DNA of 30,107 bases from RGIG1959 sp051877215 (GTDB lineage: Bacteria; Bacillota; Clostridia; Oscillospirales; Acutalibacteraceae), in NCBI GenBank assembly GCA_051877215.1, contig JBJEIR010000187.1:1-30107 (forward strand), read 5' to 3'. The position numbers and the translations under genes are program-made. The notes below the pieces were generated by a model. The model was not told the origin of the DNA, did not search any database, and saw nothing but the letters and a program-made list of their open reading frames with translations. Positions within the stretch are counted from its first letter, which is position 1. Each line of letters begins with the position of its first letter. Below are positions 23,026-30,107 of this stretch, piece after piece.

Positions 23026-23817
23026 TTATGCGCGCTTTTTTTTGCGCGGCTTGAACCACCGCCGATAGCCGCCGTAATAGGCTACGGCGCAAGCGATCGG
23101 CAGCAACAGCAGCAGCGCAAATAAGGCGATCAGCTGCCAAACGGCAAGCTCTGTCGCGGGATAAACGGCCTGCGGCATAATCAGATTGACGATCGGCAGC
23201 AGACAGATGTTGCCGAAGCGATAGACACCCTGCACCGATTCCGACAAAAGCCCGCATTTGCCGACGATGAGCAGCGAATAGACGAGCAACGACGGAATGG
23301 CGGCGAGAAGTCCCATTTTCAAGCCGCGCAGCCTATCCGGCGCCATGCCGTGATGCTTTACGAGATTGCGGTCACGGTCTCCCTCGCGATGTACAAAATA
23401 CGCGGGCAGCCCAAGGAGGAGCAGCAGCATACAAATCTGCTCGAGCACCTGCACCGCCACGATCATGCCGGCGCAAAAATCGTTTTTCGGCTGCGTGATC
23501 ATTTCCCGTGCAATGCGGCGGCCATCCTCCGCCTGCGCTGTCTCTTTTTGCGTTTCATAGGTGGTGTCCCCATCGAACAGGACATGCTCGAGAAGCGTTT
23601 TTGTCTCATAAACGCCGTCGCCGTCGGTGTCGGTATATTCATATTCATTATATCCGACCGTTTGTGTCAACATTCCGTTTGACAGCATGGAAAGAGAAAA
23701 ATACACAAACAAACTCATCACGGCCGCCAGCATCGTATATCCGACGATTTTGACCGCCATCTTTAAGATAGACGGCCCACTTTTCTCATAAGAGGTCGGT
23801 TGTTTCATTTCCTTCAT
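23026..23817 (-). CDS. Multi-pass membrane protein of unknown function
   Basis: This 263-aa protein has about five hydrophobic segments (near residues 20-45, 118-140, 168-190, 200-215 and 225-250) and a very basic C-terminus ('RRWFKPRKKKRA'). The first extracytoplasmic loop (about 50-115) carries 'DTDGDGVYETK', which has the spacing of an EF-hand/calcium-binding loop. I do not recognise a family. The ATG at 23817 is chosen over the GTG at 23820 because AAGGAG lies 5 nt from the ATG and only 2 nt from the GTG. It starts 9 nt after the lipoprotein SGNH gene, so the two products probably work together at the membrane. Confidence 0.7.
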   Translation of the reverse strand: MKEMKQPTSYEKSGPSILKMAVKIVGYTMLAAVMSLFVYFSLSMLSNGMLTQTVGYNEYEYTDTDGDGVYETKTLLEHVLFDGDTTYETQKETAQAEDGRRIAREMITQPKNDFCAGMIVAVQVLEQICMLLLLLGLPAYFVHREGDRDRNLVKHHGMAPDRLRGLKMGLLAAIPSLLVYSLLIVGKCGLLSESVQGVYRFGNICLLPIVNLIMPQAVYPATELAVWQLIALFALLLLLPIACAVAYYGGYRRWFKPRKKKRA

Positions 23818-23826
23818 CACCGCTCC

Positions 23827-25035
23827 TTATGCCTCCGCCTCGGGCAACCCGAGCGCCGCAATGACCGCATCGGCGATCATCTTATGTCCTTCTGCGTTCG
23901 GATGGGCGCCGTCGGAAATGGTATCGAGCAGCTCCTGCCCGTAAATGTCCTGCGGGCTGACATATACGCCGTTTGTTTCCTCTGCGAGGCGTTTCAGATC
24001 GTCCTTGATATAGGACAGGAACTGATAGCGGTCGTGATATTTCCCGTTTCCGGTGTCAAAATCCCAGCAAAGGTCGTTGACAATCACCTTGGTGCCGTTC
24101 GCATTGGCCACTTCGATGAGATGATTAATCTTTTCGGTAAACAAATCATAATCGTCAAAGAAATGGGCGTCATTATACCCCAGCGCAAAGATCAGCGTGC
24201 CGGAGGTGGCGGCAAAATCGACGATGCTGTTGTCCAGCCCCGTCATATTGCCGTTCTGCGATTTGCCCGTTCCGGCAAATTGCAGACCGCCGTTGCTGTA
24301 ATTGTTGACCACCACACCGCCGAGCGTGTTGTAATAGCCGATGCCCGTAATGATGACCTCTTTGTCGCTTGTGGTCGTAATGCGGATTGCGCCGTCCTCC
24401 TTCAAGAGGGTGGCGTCGTAAAAGGCGGTACGGGCAAAGGTTTCTTCATCCGCCTGACAGGAGACCTCCGTCGCCCCGTTCAGGTCGGCAATCGCCGCGC
24501 CGTCCGAGCCGCCGACCGTAAAGCTGCCGTATTTCGGACCGGATTGATAATAGACGCAAAAATACGCATATTGCTCCGTGGGAGCAAATTGCAGCCAATC
24601 GCCCTTCTTGACACTGCCGAGGCCCTTGGTGCCAAGCAGCTCTGCGGTGCGGTATTCCGTCCAGCCCTTGCCGTTTTGTCCCCGCTCCTTAAACTGGCCG
24701 TAATTGCAGGTCGGGAACGGATGCAGCTCATGGCTCTGAACCGCGCCCCACAGCGTGCCTTCCACCGTGGTAAAGCCGTAGTTGTTATCCTCTGACGCCG
24801 CGTTGACCGCCTTTTTCAGCAGACCGACCCAGCTGTTGTTCACAATATCCACCGAAGTGGCCCCGTGGGAGATGCTGTCGCCGAGAATACTGATGGAATG
24901 ATCCCCAAACGCATCGGTGGGCACCACATTCACAACCTCGTTGCTGACCTTCTCCCACGAATCGGGAGCCTTACAGCCGCTCATGACTCCAAGGCATACC
25001 GCCGCCGCCAGCAAAACGGCCATCCATCGCTTCAT
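23827..25035 (-). CDS. SGNH/GDSL-type hydrolase, lipoprotein (paralogue A)
   Basis: This 402-aa exported lipoprotein has signal peptide 1-20 and lipid cysteine C21 in 'GVMSGCK'. The SGNH blocks are visible: block I 'ILGDSISHG' (Ser54), a block II-like 'NNYSNGGLQFAG', block III 'LGYNDAH' and block V 'DGAHPNAEGH' (D375, H378). About 200 residues lie between blocks I and II and look like an inserted beta-sandwich ('WLQFAPTEQYAYFCVYYQSGP...'). SGNH enzymes are serine esterases; with a GH20-like neighbour, removal of O-acetyl groups from a glycan is the best guess. It has no dockerin, unlike its upstream paralogues. The SD GGAGG precedes the ATG. It is most similar to paralogue B. Confidence 0.85.
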   Translation of the reverse strand: MKRWMAVLLAAAVCLGVMSGCKAPDSWEKVSNEVVNVVPTDAFGDHSISILGDSISHGATSVDIVNNSWVGLLKKAVNAASEDNNYGFTTVEGTLWGAVQSHELHPFPTCNYGQFKERGQNGKGWTEYRTAELLGTKGLGSVKKGDWLQFAPTEQYAYFCVYYQSGPKYGSFTVGGSDGAAIADLNGATEVSCQADEETFARTAFYDATLLKEDGAIRITTTSDKEVIITGIGYYNTLGGVVVNNYSNGGLQFAGTGKSQNGNMTGLDNSIVDFAATSGTLIFALGYNDAHFFDDYDLFTEKINHLIEVANANGTKVIVNDLCWDFDTGNGKYHDRYQFLSYIKDDLKRLAEETNGVYVSPQDIYGQELLDTISDGAHPNAEGHKMIADAVIAALGLPEAEA

Positions 25036-25102
25036 ACGAATCCTCCGTCCTTTCTAAGTATATGACAATCGGGTTTACGGCATCATGACCGCGCCGTCGC
25101 TC

Positions 25103-26443
25103 TCACGCAATCCCCATCGCCGCCAGAATGTTATCGGCAATCACTTTATGCCCGGCCGCTTTCGGGTGCGCCCCGTCGGAAATGGTGCCGATGATCGCGT
25201 CCCCGCTGATGGCCTGCTGATCGAGATAAATTCCGTTTGTTTCCTCTGCCAACCGTTTGAGCTGGGCTTTATACCACTGAATATTGTCATAATCCATGGA
25301 AATGGAGGTACACGAAGGAATGTACCAGCACATATCGTTGACAATGACATTCGTATTATTTTTCTTACATTCGGAGATCAGGTAATCCATCTTTTCCACA
25401 AACAGCGTGCGGTCGTTGTCAAAATGCGCATCGTTGTAGCCGAGCGAAAAGATGAGCGTTTCGGAGGTGGCGGCAAGCGCGATGTATTTTTTATCCAGTC
25501 CCGTCACATCGCCGTTCCACGATTTGCCCGTTCCGGCAAATTGCAGCCCGCCGTTGCTGTAGTTGGTGACCACCACGCCGTTTGGCGTATCATAATAGCC
25601 GATACCGGTGATGATGACCTCTTTCCCGCTGCCGCTGACCGTGATGCGGAGCTTGTTGCTCACAAGCCGGCTCATATCGTAAAACGCCGTGCGTGTGCCG
25701 CCCTCCTGCGCGGCATAGCAGTTGACCGTGGTGTTGCCGTTCACATCGGCAAGTACCTTGCTGCCGCTGTCGGTCGACACGGTGAAGCTGCCGTTTGACG
25801 GACCCGCCTGATAATAGACGCAAAAATATTGAAAGGTTTTCTTCGGCGCAAATTCCAGCCACTCACCGTCATCGGTGTGTCCGAGACCCTTGGTGCCGAG
25901 CAGCTCCGCCGTGCGGTATTCCGCCCAGCCGCTGCCGCTCGCGTTGCGGTCGCGGAAGCCGCACGAGGAGGTCGGGAAGGCGTGAAGCTCCTTGCTCTGA
26001 ACCGCTCCCCACAGCGTTCCCTCCACCGAGGTAAAGCCGTAGTTGTTGTCCCCCGTTTTGGCGTTGACCGCCTGCTTGATCAGGCCGACATAGCTGTTTT
26101 GCGGAATATCGCCCGAGCCGGCGCCGTGGCTGATGCTGTCGCCCAAAACGGCGATCGAGCGTTCCCCGAACGCATCCGTCTTCAGGACATTGAGATAATC
26201 CACCTCGTTGGAAGCAACCGCCATTAACATTCTCCTCCCGTCATCGGTATCCACATGGCCGTCGCCGTTAAAATCGGCGTCCGGCGCTGAGGGCGTCATG
26301 TCATGCGCCAAGGCATACAGGAGCGCCCGTACATCCGACGAGGTCTTTTTCTGCGTCGCCGAAGCGGGCATCGCCGCCGAGCCGATCAACAGAGAAATCA
26401 GCAAAGCCGCGCTCAAAAACGCCGATAAGCATCTCTTTTTCAT
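25103..26443 (-). CDS. SGNH/GDSL-type hydrolase with one dockerin-like EF-hand (paralogue B)
   Basis: This 446-aa secreted protein has a signal peptide (about 1-29). One calcium-loop repeat 'DFNGDGHVDTDD' at residues 57-68 is followed by 'GRRML', as in one half of a type I dockerin. The SGNH core follows: 'VLGDSISHG' (Ser103), 'NYSNGGLQFAGTG', 'LGYNDAH' and 'DGAHPKAAGH'. The inserted beta-rich stretch between blocks I and II closely follows paralogue A ('NNYGFT.VEGTLWGAVQS'). With only half a dockerin it may not bind cohesin. AAAGGA lies upstream of the ATG. It is separated by 67 nt from paralogue A, in the same direction. Confidence 0.85.
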   Translation of the reverse strand: MKKRCLSAFLSAALLISLLIGSAAMPASATQKKTSSDVRALLYALAHDMTPSAPDADFNGDGHVDTDDGRRMLMAVASNEVDYLNVLKTDAFGERSIAVLGDSISHGAGSGDIPQNSYVGLIKQAVNAKTGDNNYGFTSVEGTLWGAVQSKELHAFPTSSCGFRDRNASGSGWAEYRTAELLGTKGLGHTDDGEWLEFAPKKTFQYFCVYYQAGPSNGSFTVSTDSGSKVLADVNGNTTVNCYAAQEGGTRTAFYDMSRLVSNKLRITVSGSGKEVIITGIGYYDTPNGVVVTNYSNGGLQFAGTGKSWNGDVTGLDKKYIALAATSETLIFSLGYNDAHFDNDRTLFVEKMDYLISECKKNNTNVIVNDMCWYIPSCTSISMDYDNIQWYKAQLKRLAEETNGIYLDQQAISGDAIIGTISDGAHPKAAGHKVIADNILAAMGIA

Positions 26444-26513
26444 GGATGGTCGTTCCTTTCTGTTCTCAAAAGCATCCCGTCTGCGTTTTCGGTAGTTCCC
26501 GTTACGACGCCGC

Positions 26514-27926
26514 TTATACTCCCATCGCCTTCAAAATCGTTTCGGCAATCAGTCTGTGTCCGGTCGCATTCGGATGCGCGCCGTCTTCGATCGTGCTGAT
26601 GACCGCATCCCCGTGAATCGCCTGCTGATTGAGATAAATGCTGTTTGTTTCCTCGGCAAGGCGCTTGAGCTCCGATTTGTACCACTGAATACTGTCATAA
26701 TCCATGGTAATAGAGGTGACCGAAGGAATATACCAACACATATCGTTGACGATGAGCTTTGTGCCGTTTTTGTTCACCTGTTCGATCAGCTCATTGATTC
26801 TTGCGGTGAAGCGATCGCGATTGTTGTCAAAGTGCGAATCGTTATAGCCGAGCGAAAAGATGAGTGTTTCCGCCTGTGCGGCAACTTCCAAAACCTCTTT
26901 GCTTACGCCCGATTGCGGACTGCTGTCTGAGCCGGCAAGCTGCAGACCGGGGCTCGCAAAGTTGTTGAGCGTAATCGCGTTTTCGGAAATGTCGTTATAA
27001 TAGCCGATTCCGGTGATGGTGACATCTTGGCCGCTGCTTTGCACCGTAATGCGAATTTTGCTGTTGTTGAAATCCGACATTTTGAAAAAGGCGGTGCGCG
27101 CGGTTCCCTCCGTCGCGCTCGTGCAGCCGAACCACGGGCCGCGAGTACCGATGCCGTCGCTGCCGTAGGAGGCTGTCTGAGCATATCCTATGCCGCTGTC
27201 GTCCACGCTTTCGACCGTGAAGGTGCCTCGGTCGGCTCCTACCCGATAATAGATACAAAAGTAGTCAAAATTGTAGCCGTCCCGCATGGTATAATCCATA
27301 TATGCCCACTGCGCGGAAGCGGTAAACCCGTCGCCTAACAGGTAGTTCGGGCTGCGCACTTCCGTTTCCCACAAGGTGCTGTCGCTCATGGTCGGCCAGT
27401 TGTTGACGCCGTAAGAACGCGCGGCCGCATCCGTCTCCCATGATTGCGTACGAACGGAAGAGAAGCCGTAGTTGGTATAACCGGTTTTGGCATTGATTGC
27501 ATTGCGGATAATGCCGACATAGCTTTCGTTCGGAATATCTCCGGCCGCCTCACCGGCTCCGCATCCCACACCAAACGAAATACTGTCCCCGATGACCGTA
27601 ATCGAGCGATCACCGAAGTAGTTCGTATTCGTCACATTCACGAAATCGATCGCCGTTTCTCCGTTTTCAAGCACATTGGTCAGAAGCCGGCGCGCATCCG
27701 TGCTGGAAATTTTGCCGTCATAGTCGCAATCGCCCCAAAAGACCTGCTGCTCAGAGAGCGAGGCGGCTCCGACACAGGCGCGCATGAGCAGCCGCACATC
27801 GGCGGTATTCACATACCCGTTTTTATCGACATCGCCTATACCGGCCGCCGATACGGTAAACGGCATCGTTGCAAGCGTCATCAAGAGTACGGCAACAACC
27901 GCGAGCATTGCCAAAATTCGTTTCAT
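26514..27926 (-). CDS. SGNH/GDSL-type hydrolase with N-terminal dockerin (paralogue C)
   Basis: This 470-aa secreted protein has a signal peptide (about 1-28) and a complete two-repeat type I dockerin-like module. The loops 'DVDKNGYVNTAD' (32-43) and 'DCDYDGKISSTD' (66-77) are each followed by a 'xRxLL' helix. The SGNH domain has 'VIGDSISFG' (Ser115), block III 'LGYNDSH' and block V 'DGAHPNATGH'. Dockerins usually dock to cohesins in a multi-enzyme complex or on the cell surface. An N-terminal position is less usual than a C-terminal one. The region after block I contains 'NYGFSSVRTQSWETDAAARSYG', shared with D but not with A or B. AAGGAG lies 8 nt before the ATG. Confidence 0.87.
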   Translation of the reverse strand: MKRILAMLAVVAVLLMTLATMPFTVSAAGIGDVDKNGYVNTADVRLLMRACVGAASLSEQQVFWGDCDYDGKISSTDARRLLTNVLENGETAIDFVNVTNTNYFGDRSITVIGDSISFGVGCGAGEAAGDIPNESYVGIIRNAINAKTGYTNYGFSSVRTQSWETDAAARSYGVNNWPTMSDSTLWETEVRSPNYLLGDGFTASAQWAYMDYTMRDGYNFDYFCIYYRVGADRGTFTVESVDDSGIGYAQTASYGSDGIGTRGPWFGCTSATEGTARTAFFKMSDFNNSKIRITVQSSGQDVTITGIGYYNDISENAITLNNFASPGLQLAGSDSSPQSGVSKEVLEVAAQAETLIFSLGYNDSHFDNNRDRFTARINELIEQVNKNGTKLIVNDMCWYIPSVTSITMDYDSIQWYKSELKRLAEETNSIYLNQQAIHGDAVISTIEDGAHPNATGHRLIAETILKAMGV

Positions 27927-27946
27927 CGTTCATTCTCCTTATCATG

Positions 27947-27980
27947 TATTATCAACAATCATCTATTATCAACAATCATC
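27947..27980 (-). repeat. Perfect 17-bp tandem duplication in the leader of paralogue C
   Basis: Two adjacent identical copies (27947-27963 and 27964-27980) of a 17-bp unit, TATTATCAACAATCATC on the plus strand. They stand just upstream of the AAGGAG of paralogue C, in the 121-nt gap after paralogue D. It is either a slippage duplication or a double binding site. Confidence 0.7.
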
Positions 27981-28047
27981 GCATTATCTGCTGATCGTTT
28001 ATCCACCGATACAACCTATCTTTTTATCTGCCATCAGAACACCGTGC

Positions 28048-29409
28048 TTATTTGAGTCCCATGGCATCCAAAATCGTATTGGCAATGATGCGATGCCCTG
28101 TCGCATTCGGATGCGCTCCGTCGGTGATCGTGCCGATCACCGCGTCGCCGTTGATCGCCTGCTGATCGAGATAGATGCCGTTTGTTTTCTCTGCGAGGCG
28201 CTTGAGCTCCGATTTGTACCACTGAATATTGTCATAATCCATCGAAATGGCGGTAAACGACGGGATATACCAGCACATATCGTTGACGATCAGCTGCGTG
28301 CCGTTTGTGTTCACCTGCTCGATCAGATAGTCGATCTTTTCGGTGAACAACGCACGGCTGTTTGTAAAGTGTGAATCGTTGTACCCGAGCGAGAAAATGA
28401 GCGTATCCGCCTTCGCGGCGACCTTCAAAATATCCTTGCTGACGCCCGTTTCCAGCGATCCCGACCCCGCGAGCTGCAAGCCGCCGCTTGAAAAATTGTT
28501 GACGGTAACGGCCGTGTCGGAAATGTCATTATAATAGCCGAACCCGGTGATGGTCACATTTTTGCCGCTGCCCTGCACCGCAATGCGAATGGTGCGGTTA
28601 TTGAAATCCGCCGTGCGGAAAAACGCGGTGCGCGCGGCGCCCGCAGTCGGGGCATAGCAGTCAAAAATCGGGCCGCTGCCGTCGATGGCGGTCTGATCGT
28701 AGCCTGCGCCGTCCACCACGCTGCCGACCGAGAATTTGCCCTGCTCCGGTCCCGCCTGATAATAGACGCAGAAATATTTGTACTCATAGCCGTCCCGTAT
28801 TTTGAAATCCATATAATTCCAATTGGTGCAAGAGGTAAAGCCGTCCCACATGAGATAGGTCTGGTTGCGCTCCTCTTCCCATGTGCCGACCATCTCCGGC
28901 CATGTATTGATGCCGTAAGAACGCGACGAAGCATCCGACTCCCATGTCTGCGAGCGAACGGAGGAGAAGCCGTAGTTGTCGCAGCCGGTTTGCGCATTGA
29001 CCGCCTGACGGATGATCCCGACATAGCTGCTTTGAGGAATCTCGCCGCTTCCCGAGCCGTACGAGATGCTGTCCCCGATGACCGAGACAGAGCGATCCCC
29101 GAAGATGTTCTCCTGCGTCACATGGACGAAATCGGCCGCGCCGTCTCCTTCCAGCACATGCAGCACCAGTCGGCGCGCATCCTTGCTTGTGACCGTGCCG
29201 TCACAGTCGTAATCGCCCCACCAAAGCTGTCTTTGTGTGAGAGAGGTTTCCCCGATACACGCGCGCAGCAGCAGCCGCGCGTCGGCGCTTGTGATATATC
29301 CGTCGTTGTTGATATCGCCCTTGCCCGCCGCCAATGCGGTGAACGGTGCCGTCCAAAGCGCCGTCAGCAGCAGGGCGACAACCGAAAGCATCGCCAAAAG
29401 CCGTTTCAT
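28048..29409 (-). CDS. SGNH/GDSL-type hydrolase with N-terminal dockerin (paralogue D)
   Basis: This 453-aa secreted protein is built like paralogue C. It has a signal peptide (about 1-28), dockerin loops 'DINNDGYITSAD' (32-43) and 'DYDCDGTVTSKD' (66-77), then the SGNH core 'VIGDSISYG' (Ser114), 'NNFSSGGLQLAGSG', 'LGYNDSH' and 'DGAHPNATGH'. The middle beta-rich insert ends in 'GSGKNVTITGFGYYNDI', as in the others. Even the ribosome-binding region (ATAAGGAGAATGAACG before the ATG) is the same as in paralogue C, which points to a recent duplication. It is the first SGNH gene after the GH20-like gene, 84 nt away. Confidence 0.87.
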   Translation of the reverse strand: MKRLLAMLSVVALLLTALWTAPFTALAAGKGDINNDGYITSADARLLLRACIGETSLTQRQLWWGDYDCDGTVTSKDARRLVLHVLEGDGAADFVHVTQENIFGDRSVSVIGDSISYGSGSGEIPQSSYVGIIRQAVNAQTGCDNYGFSSVRSQTWESDASSRSYGINTWPEMVGTWEEERNQTYLMWDGFTSCTNWNYMDFKIRDGYEYKYFCVYYQAGPEQGKFSVGSVVDGAGYDQTAIDGSGPIFDCYAPTAGAARTAFFRTADFNNRTIRIAVQGSGKNVTITGFGYYNDISDTAVTVNNFSSGGLQLAGSGSLETGVSKDILKVAAKADTLIFSLGYNDSHFTNSRALFTEKIDYLIEQVNTNGTQLIVNDMCWYIPSFTAISMDYDNIQWYKSELKRLAEKTNGIYLDQQAINGDAVIGTITDGAHPNATGHRIIANTILDAMGLK

Positions 29410-29493
29410 CGTTCATTCTCCTTATGATCGGCGACCGTTATGATCGCCGATACCATTTTTATCCGCCGATATGCCTTTATATTTTAAGATACC

Positions 29494-30107
29494 TCAGAAC
29501 ACCGACGCGGTAGCAATGCGCGTCCAGGTGTTGCAGAAGGTATTGACATCCGCCTGATCATCGCTGCGGTTATCAAAGAAGAGGCGTTCCTCCTCCAGCT
29601 CCTCCAGCCGGTCGATGTCGCCCGCCAGATAGGCTCCCAAACGGTTTTGCGCCGTGAGGATGCGGTTTTGCAGGCCGCCCAGCCGCAGGTCGATGGTATC
29701 AAAGCCGAACGGCTTATTTTCCCGCATCCAACCCGCATAAAACAAATCGGTAAAATGGCGCAGCCGCCTGCCGATGTCGGGCAGGATCTCGTCCTTATAG
29801 CGCGCAAGCGTTTCTCGGTCACCCGCCAAATACGCCCGCCGAATCCCGATGCCGGCGGTACATTTCACCGACAGAAGGTCGCACAGCGCCGCCTCATATT
29901 CAAACAGATACCGATAGTCGGGATTGCGCTGTGCCGCCGCTTTCAGCTCGTCCCGCACCGACGCGAAGAAGGACGGGAAGGTCTTTTCGTCCACATGGCG
30001 GTCAAAAAGCCCCTGCAAAATATCCTGATACAGCAGATATTTTGTCGGATTGAGTCCGATGGCGGGCTGATTTTCCGTTGTGCGGTTGGGTTTATCGAGC
30101 AGCAGGA
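29494..30107 (-). CDS. C-terminal part of a GH20-like beta-N-acetylhexosaminidase (5' end outside window)
   Basis: The frame is open from the window edge to the stop at 29494 (about 204 residues). The edge reads 'LLLDKPNRTTENQPAIGLNPTKYLLYQD', followed by 'ILQGLFDRHVDEKTF', a pattern I associate with the C-terminal region of GH20 hexosaminidases of gut Firmicutes. The rest is helical and acidic ('DRLEELEEERLFF'). The catalytic Asp-Glu pair would lie upstream of the window, so activity cannot be judged. It runs toward the four SGNH genes and probably shares their transcript, which would pair glycan cleavage with glycan deacylation. A TTG at 30018 is internal, not the start. Confidence 0.55.
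   Translation of the reverse strand, partial: LLLDKPNRTTENQPAIGLNPTKYLLYQDILQGLFDRHVDEKTFPSFFASVRDELKAAAQRNPDYRYLFEYEAALCDLLSVKCTAGIGIRRAYLAGDRETLARYKDEILPDIGRRLRHFTDLFYAGWMRENKPFGFDTIDLRLGGLQNRILTAQNRLGAYLAGDIDRLEELEEERLFFDNRSDDQADVNTFCNTWTRIATASVF

Noticed and set aside
22841..23257. 138-aa minus-strand ORF across repeat copy 2
   Set aside because: It runs through the terminator hairpin and lies out of frame over the membrane-protein gene.
23800..24795. 331-aa plus-strand ORF opposite SGNH paralogue A (similar ones lie opposite B, C and D)
   Set aside because: Similar antisense ORFs recur because the paralogues share sequence; each mirrors a gene with catalytic motifs.
27947..27980. CRISPR array
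   Set aside because: There are only two directly adjacent units with no spacers between them.
1..30107. tRNA, rRNA or riboswitch genes
   Set aside because: I found no cloverleaf, rRNA-like segment or known riboswitch core by eye. This does not replace a covariance-model search.

Overview
The window looks like a chromosomal segment of an anaerobic, spore-forming, GC-rich member of the Clostridia, most likely Oscillospiraceae/Ruminococcaceae-like. The pointers are a PerR/rubrerythrin oxidative-stress locus, spoVT and a BofC-like sporulation gene (each behind a sigma-G-like promoter), a tail-bearing class A PBP, dockerin-type secreted proteins, and a palindromic intergenic repeat of a style I associate with that group. 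This assignment is inference; there is no rRNA gene in view.

Left part (1-7.3 kb). After a palindromic repeat and a terminator comes a minus-strand peroxide-defence operon: perR, then a single ORF that joins a rubredoxin/glutamate-synthase-like FMN protein to a complete rubrerythrin. The rubrerythrin's former ribosome-binding site is still readable inside the fused ORF. Divergent from it is a plus-strand LytTR regulator / DUF3021 membrane protein / DUF4177-like operon. Two minus-strand secreted or membrane-anchored proteins of unknown function follow, then spoVT.

Middle part (7.5-20.7 kb). This is a compact plus-strand housekeeping run: rsmA, polA, hflX, nadE, a DUF1624 membrane acyltransferase-like protein and a FlK-type thioesterase. 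A convergent bofC-like gene follows, then a class A penicillin-binding protein with a Thr/Glu/Pro-rich tail, and proBA. A strong hairpin lies only 21 nt before proB.

Right part (20.7-30.1 kb). All genes here are on the minus strand, and this is the accessory region. Two 89-bp direct repeats (87/89 identical by eye) bracket about 2.1 kb. That segment holds an AT-rich gene for a secreted protein with a caspase-like His/Cys pattern and a secreted hypothetical protein. Beyond the second repeat lies a probable operon: a truncated GH20-like hexosaminidase, four tandem paralogous secreted SGNH/GDSL hydrolases and a multi-pass membrane protein. The four paralogues keep the same catalytic core but differ at the N-terminus: two have a full dockerin pair, one has a single dockerin half, and one has a lipobox. 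I read this as a tandemly amplified set of carbohydrate O-acetylesterase-like enzymes sent to different places outside the cell. The substrate is unknown.
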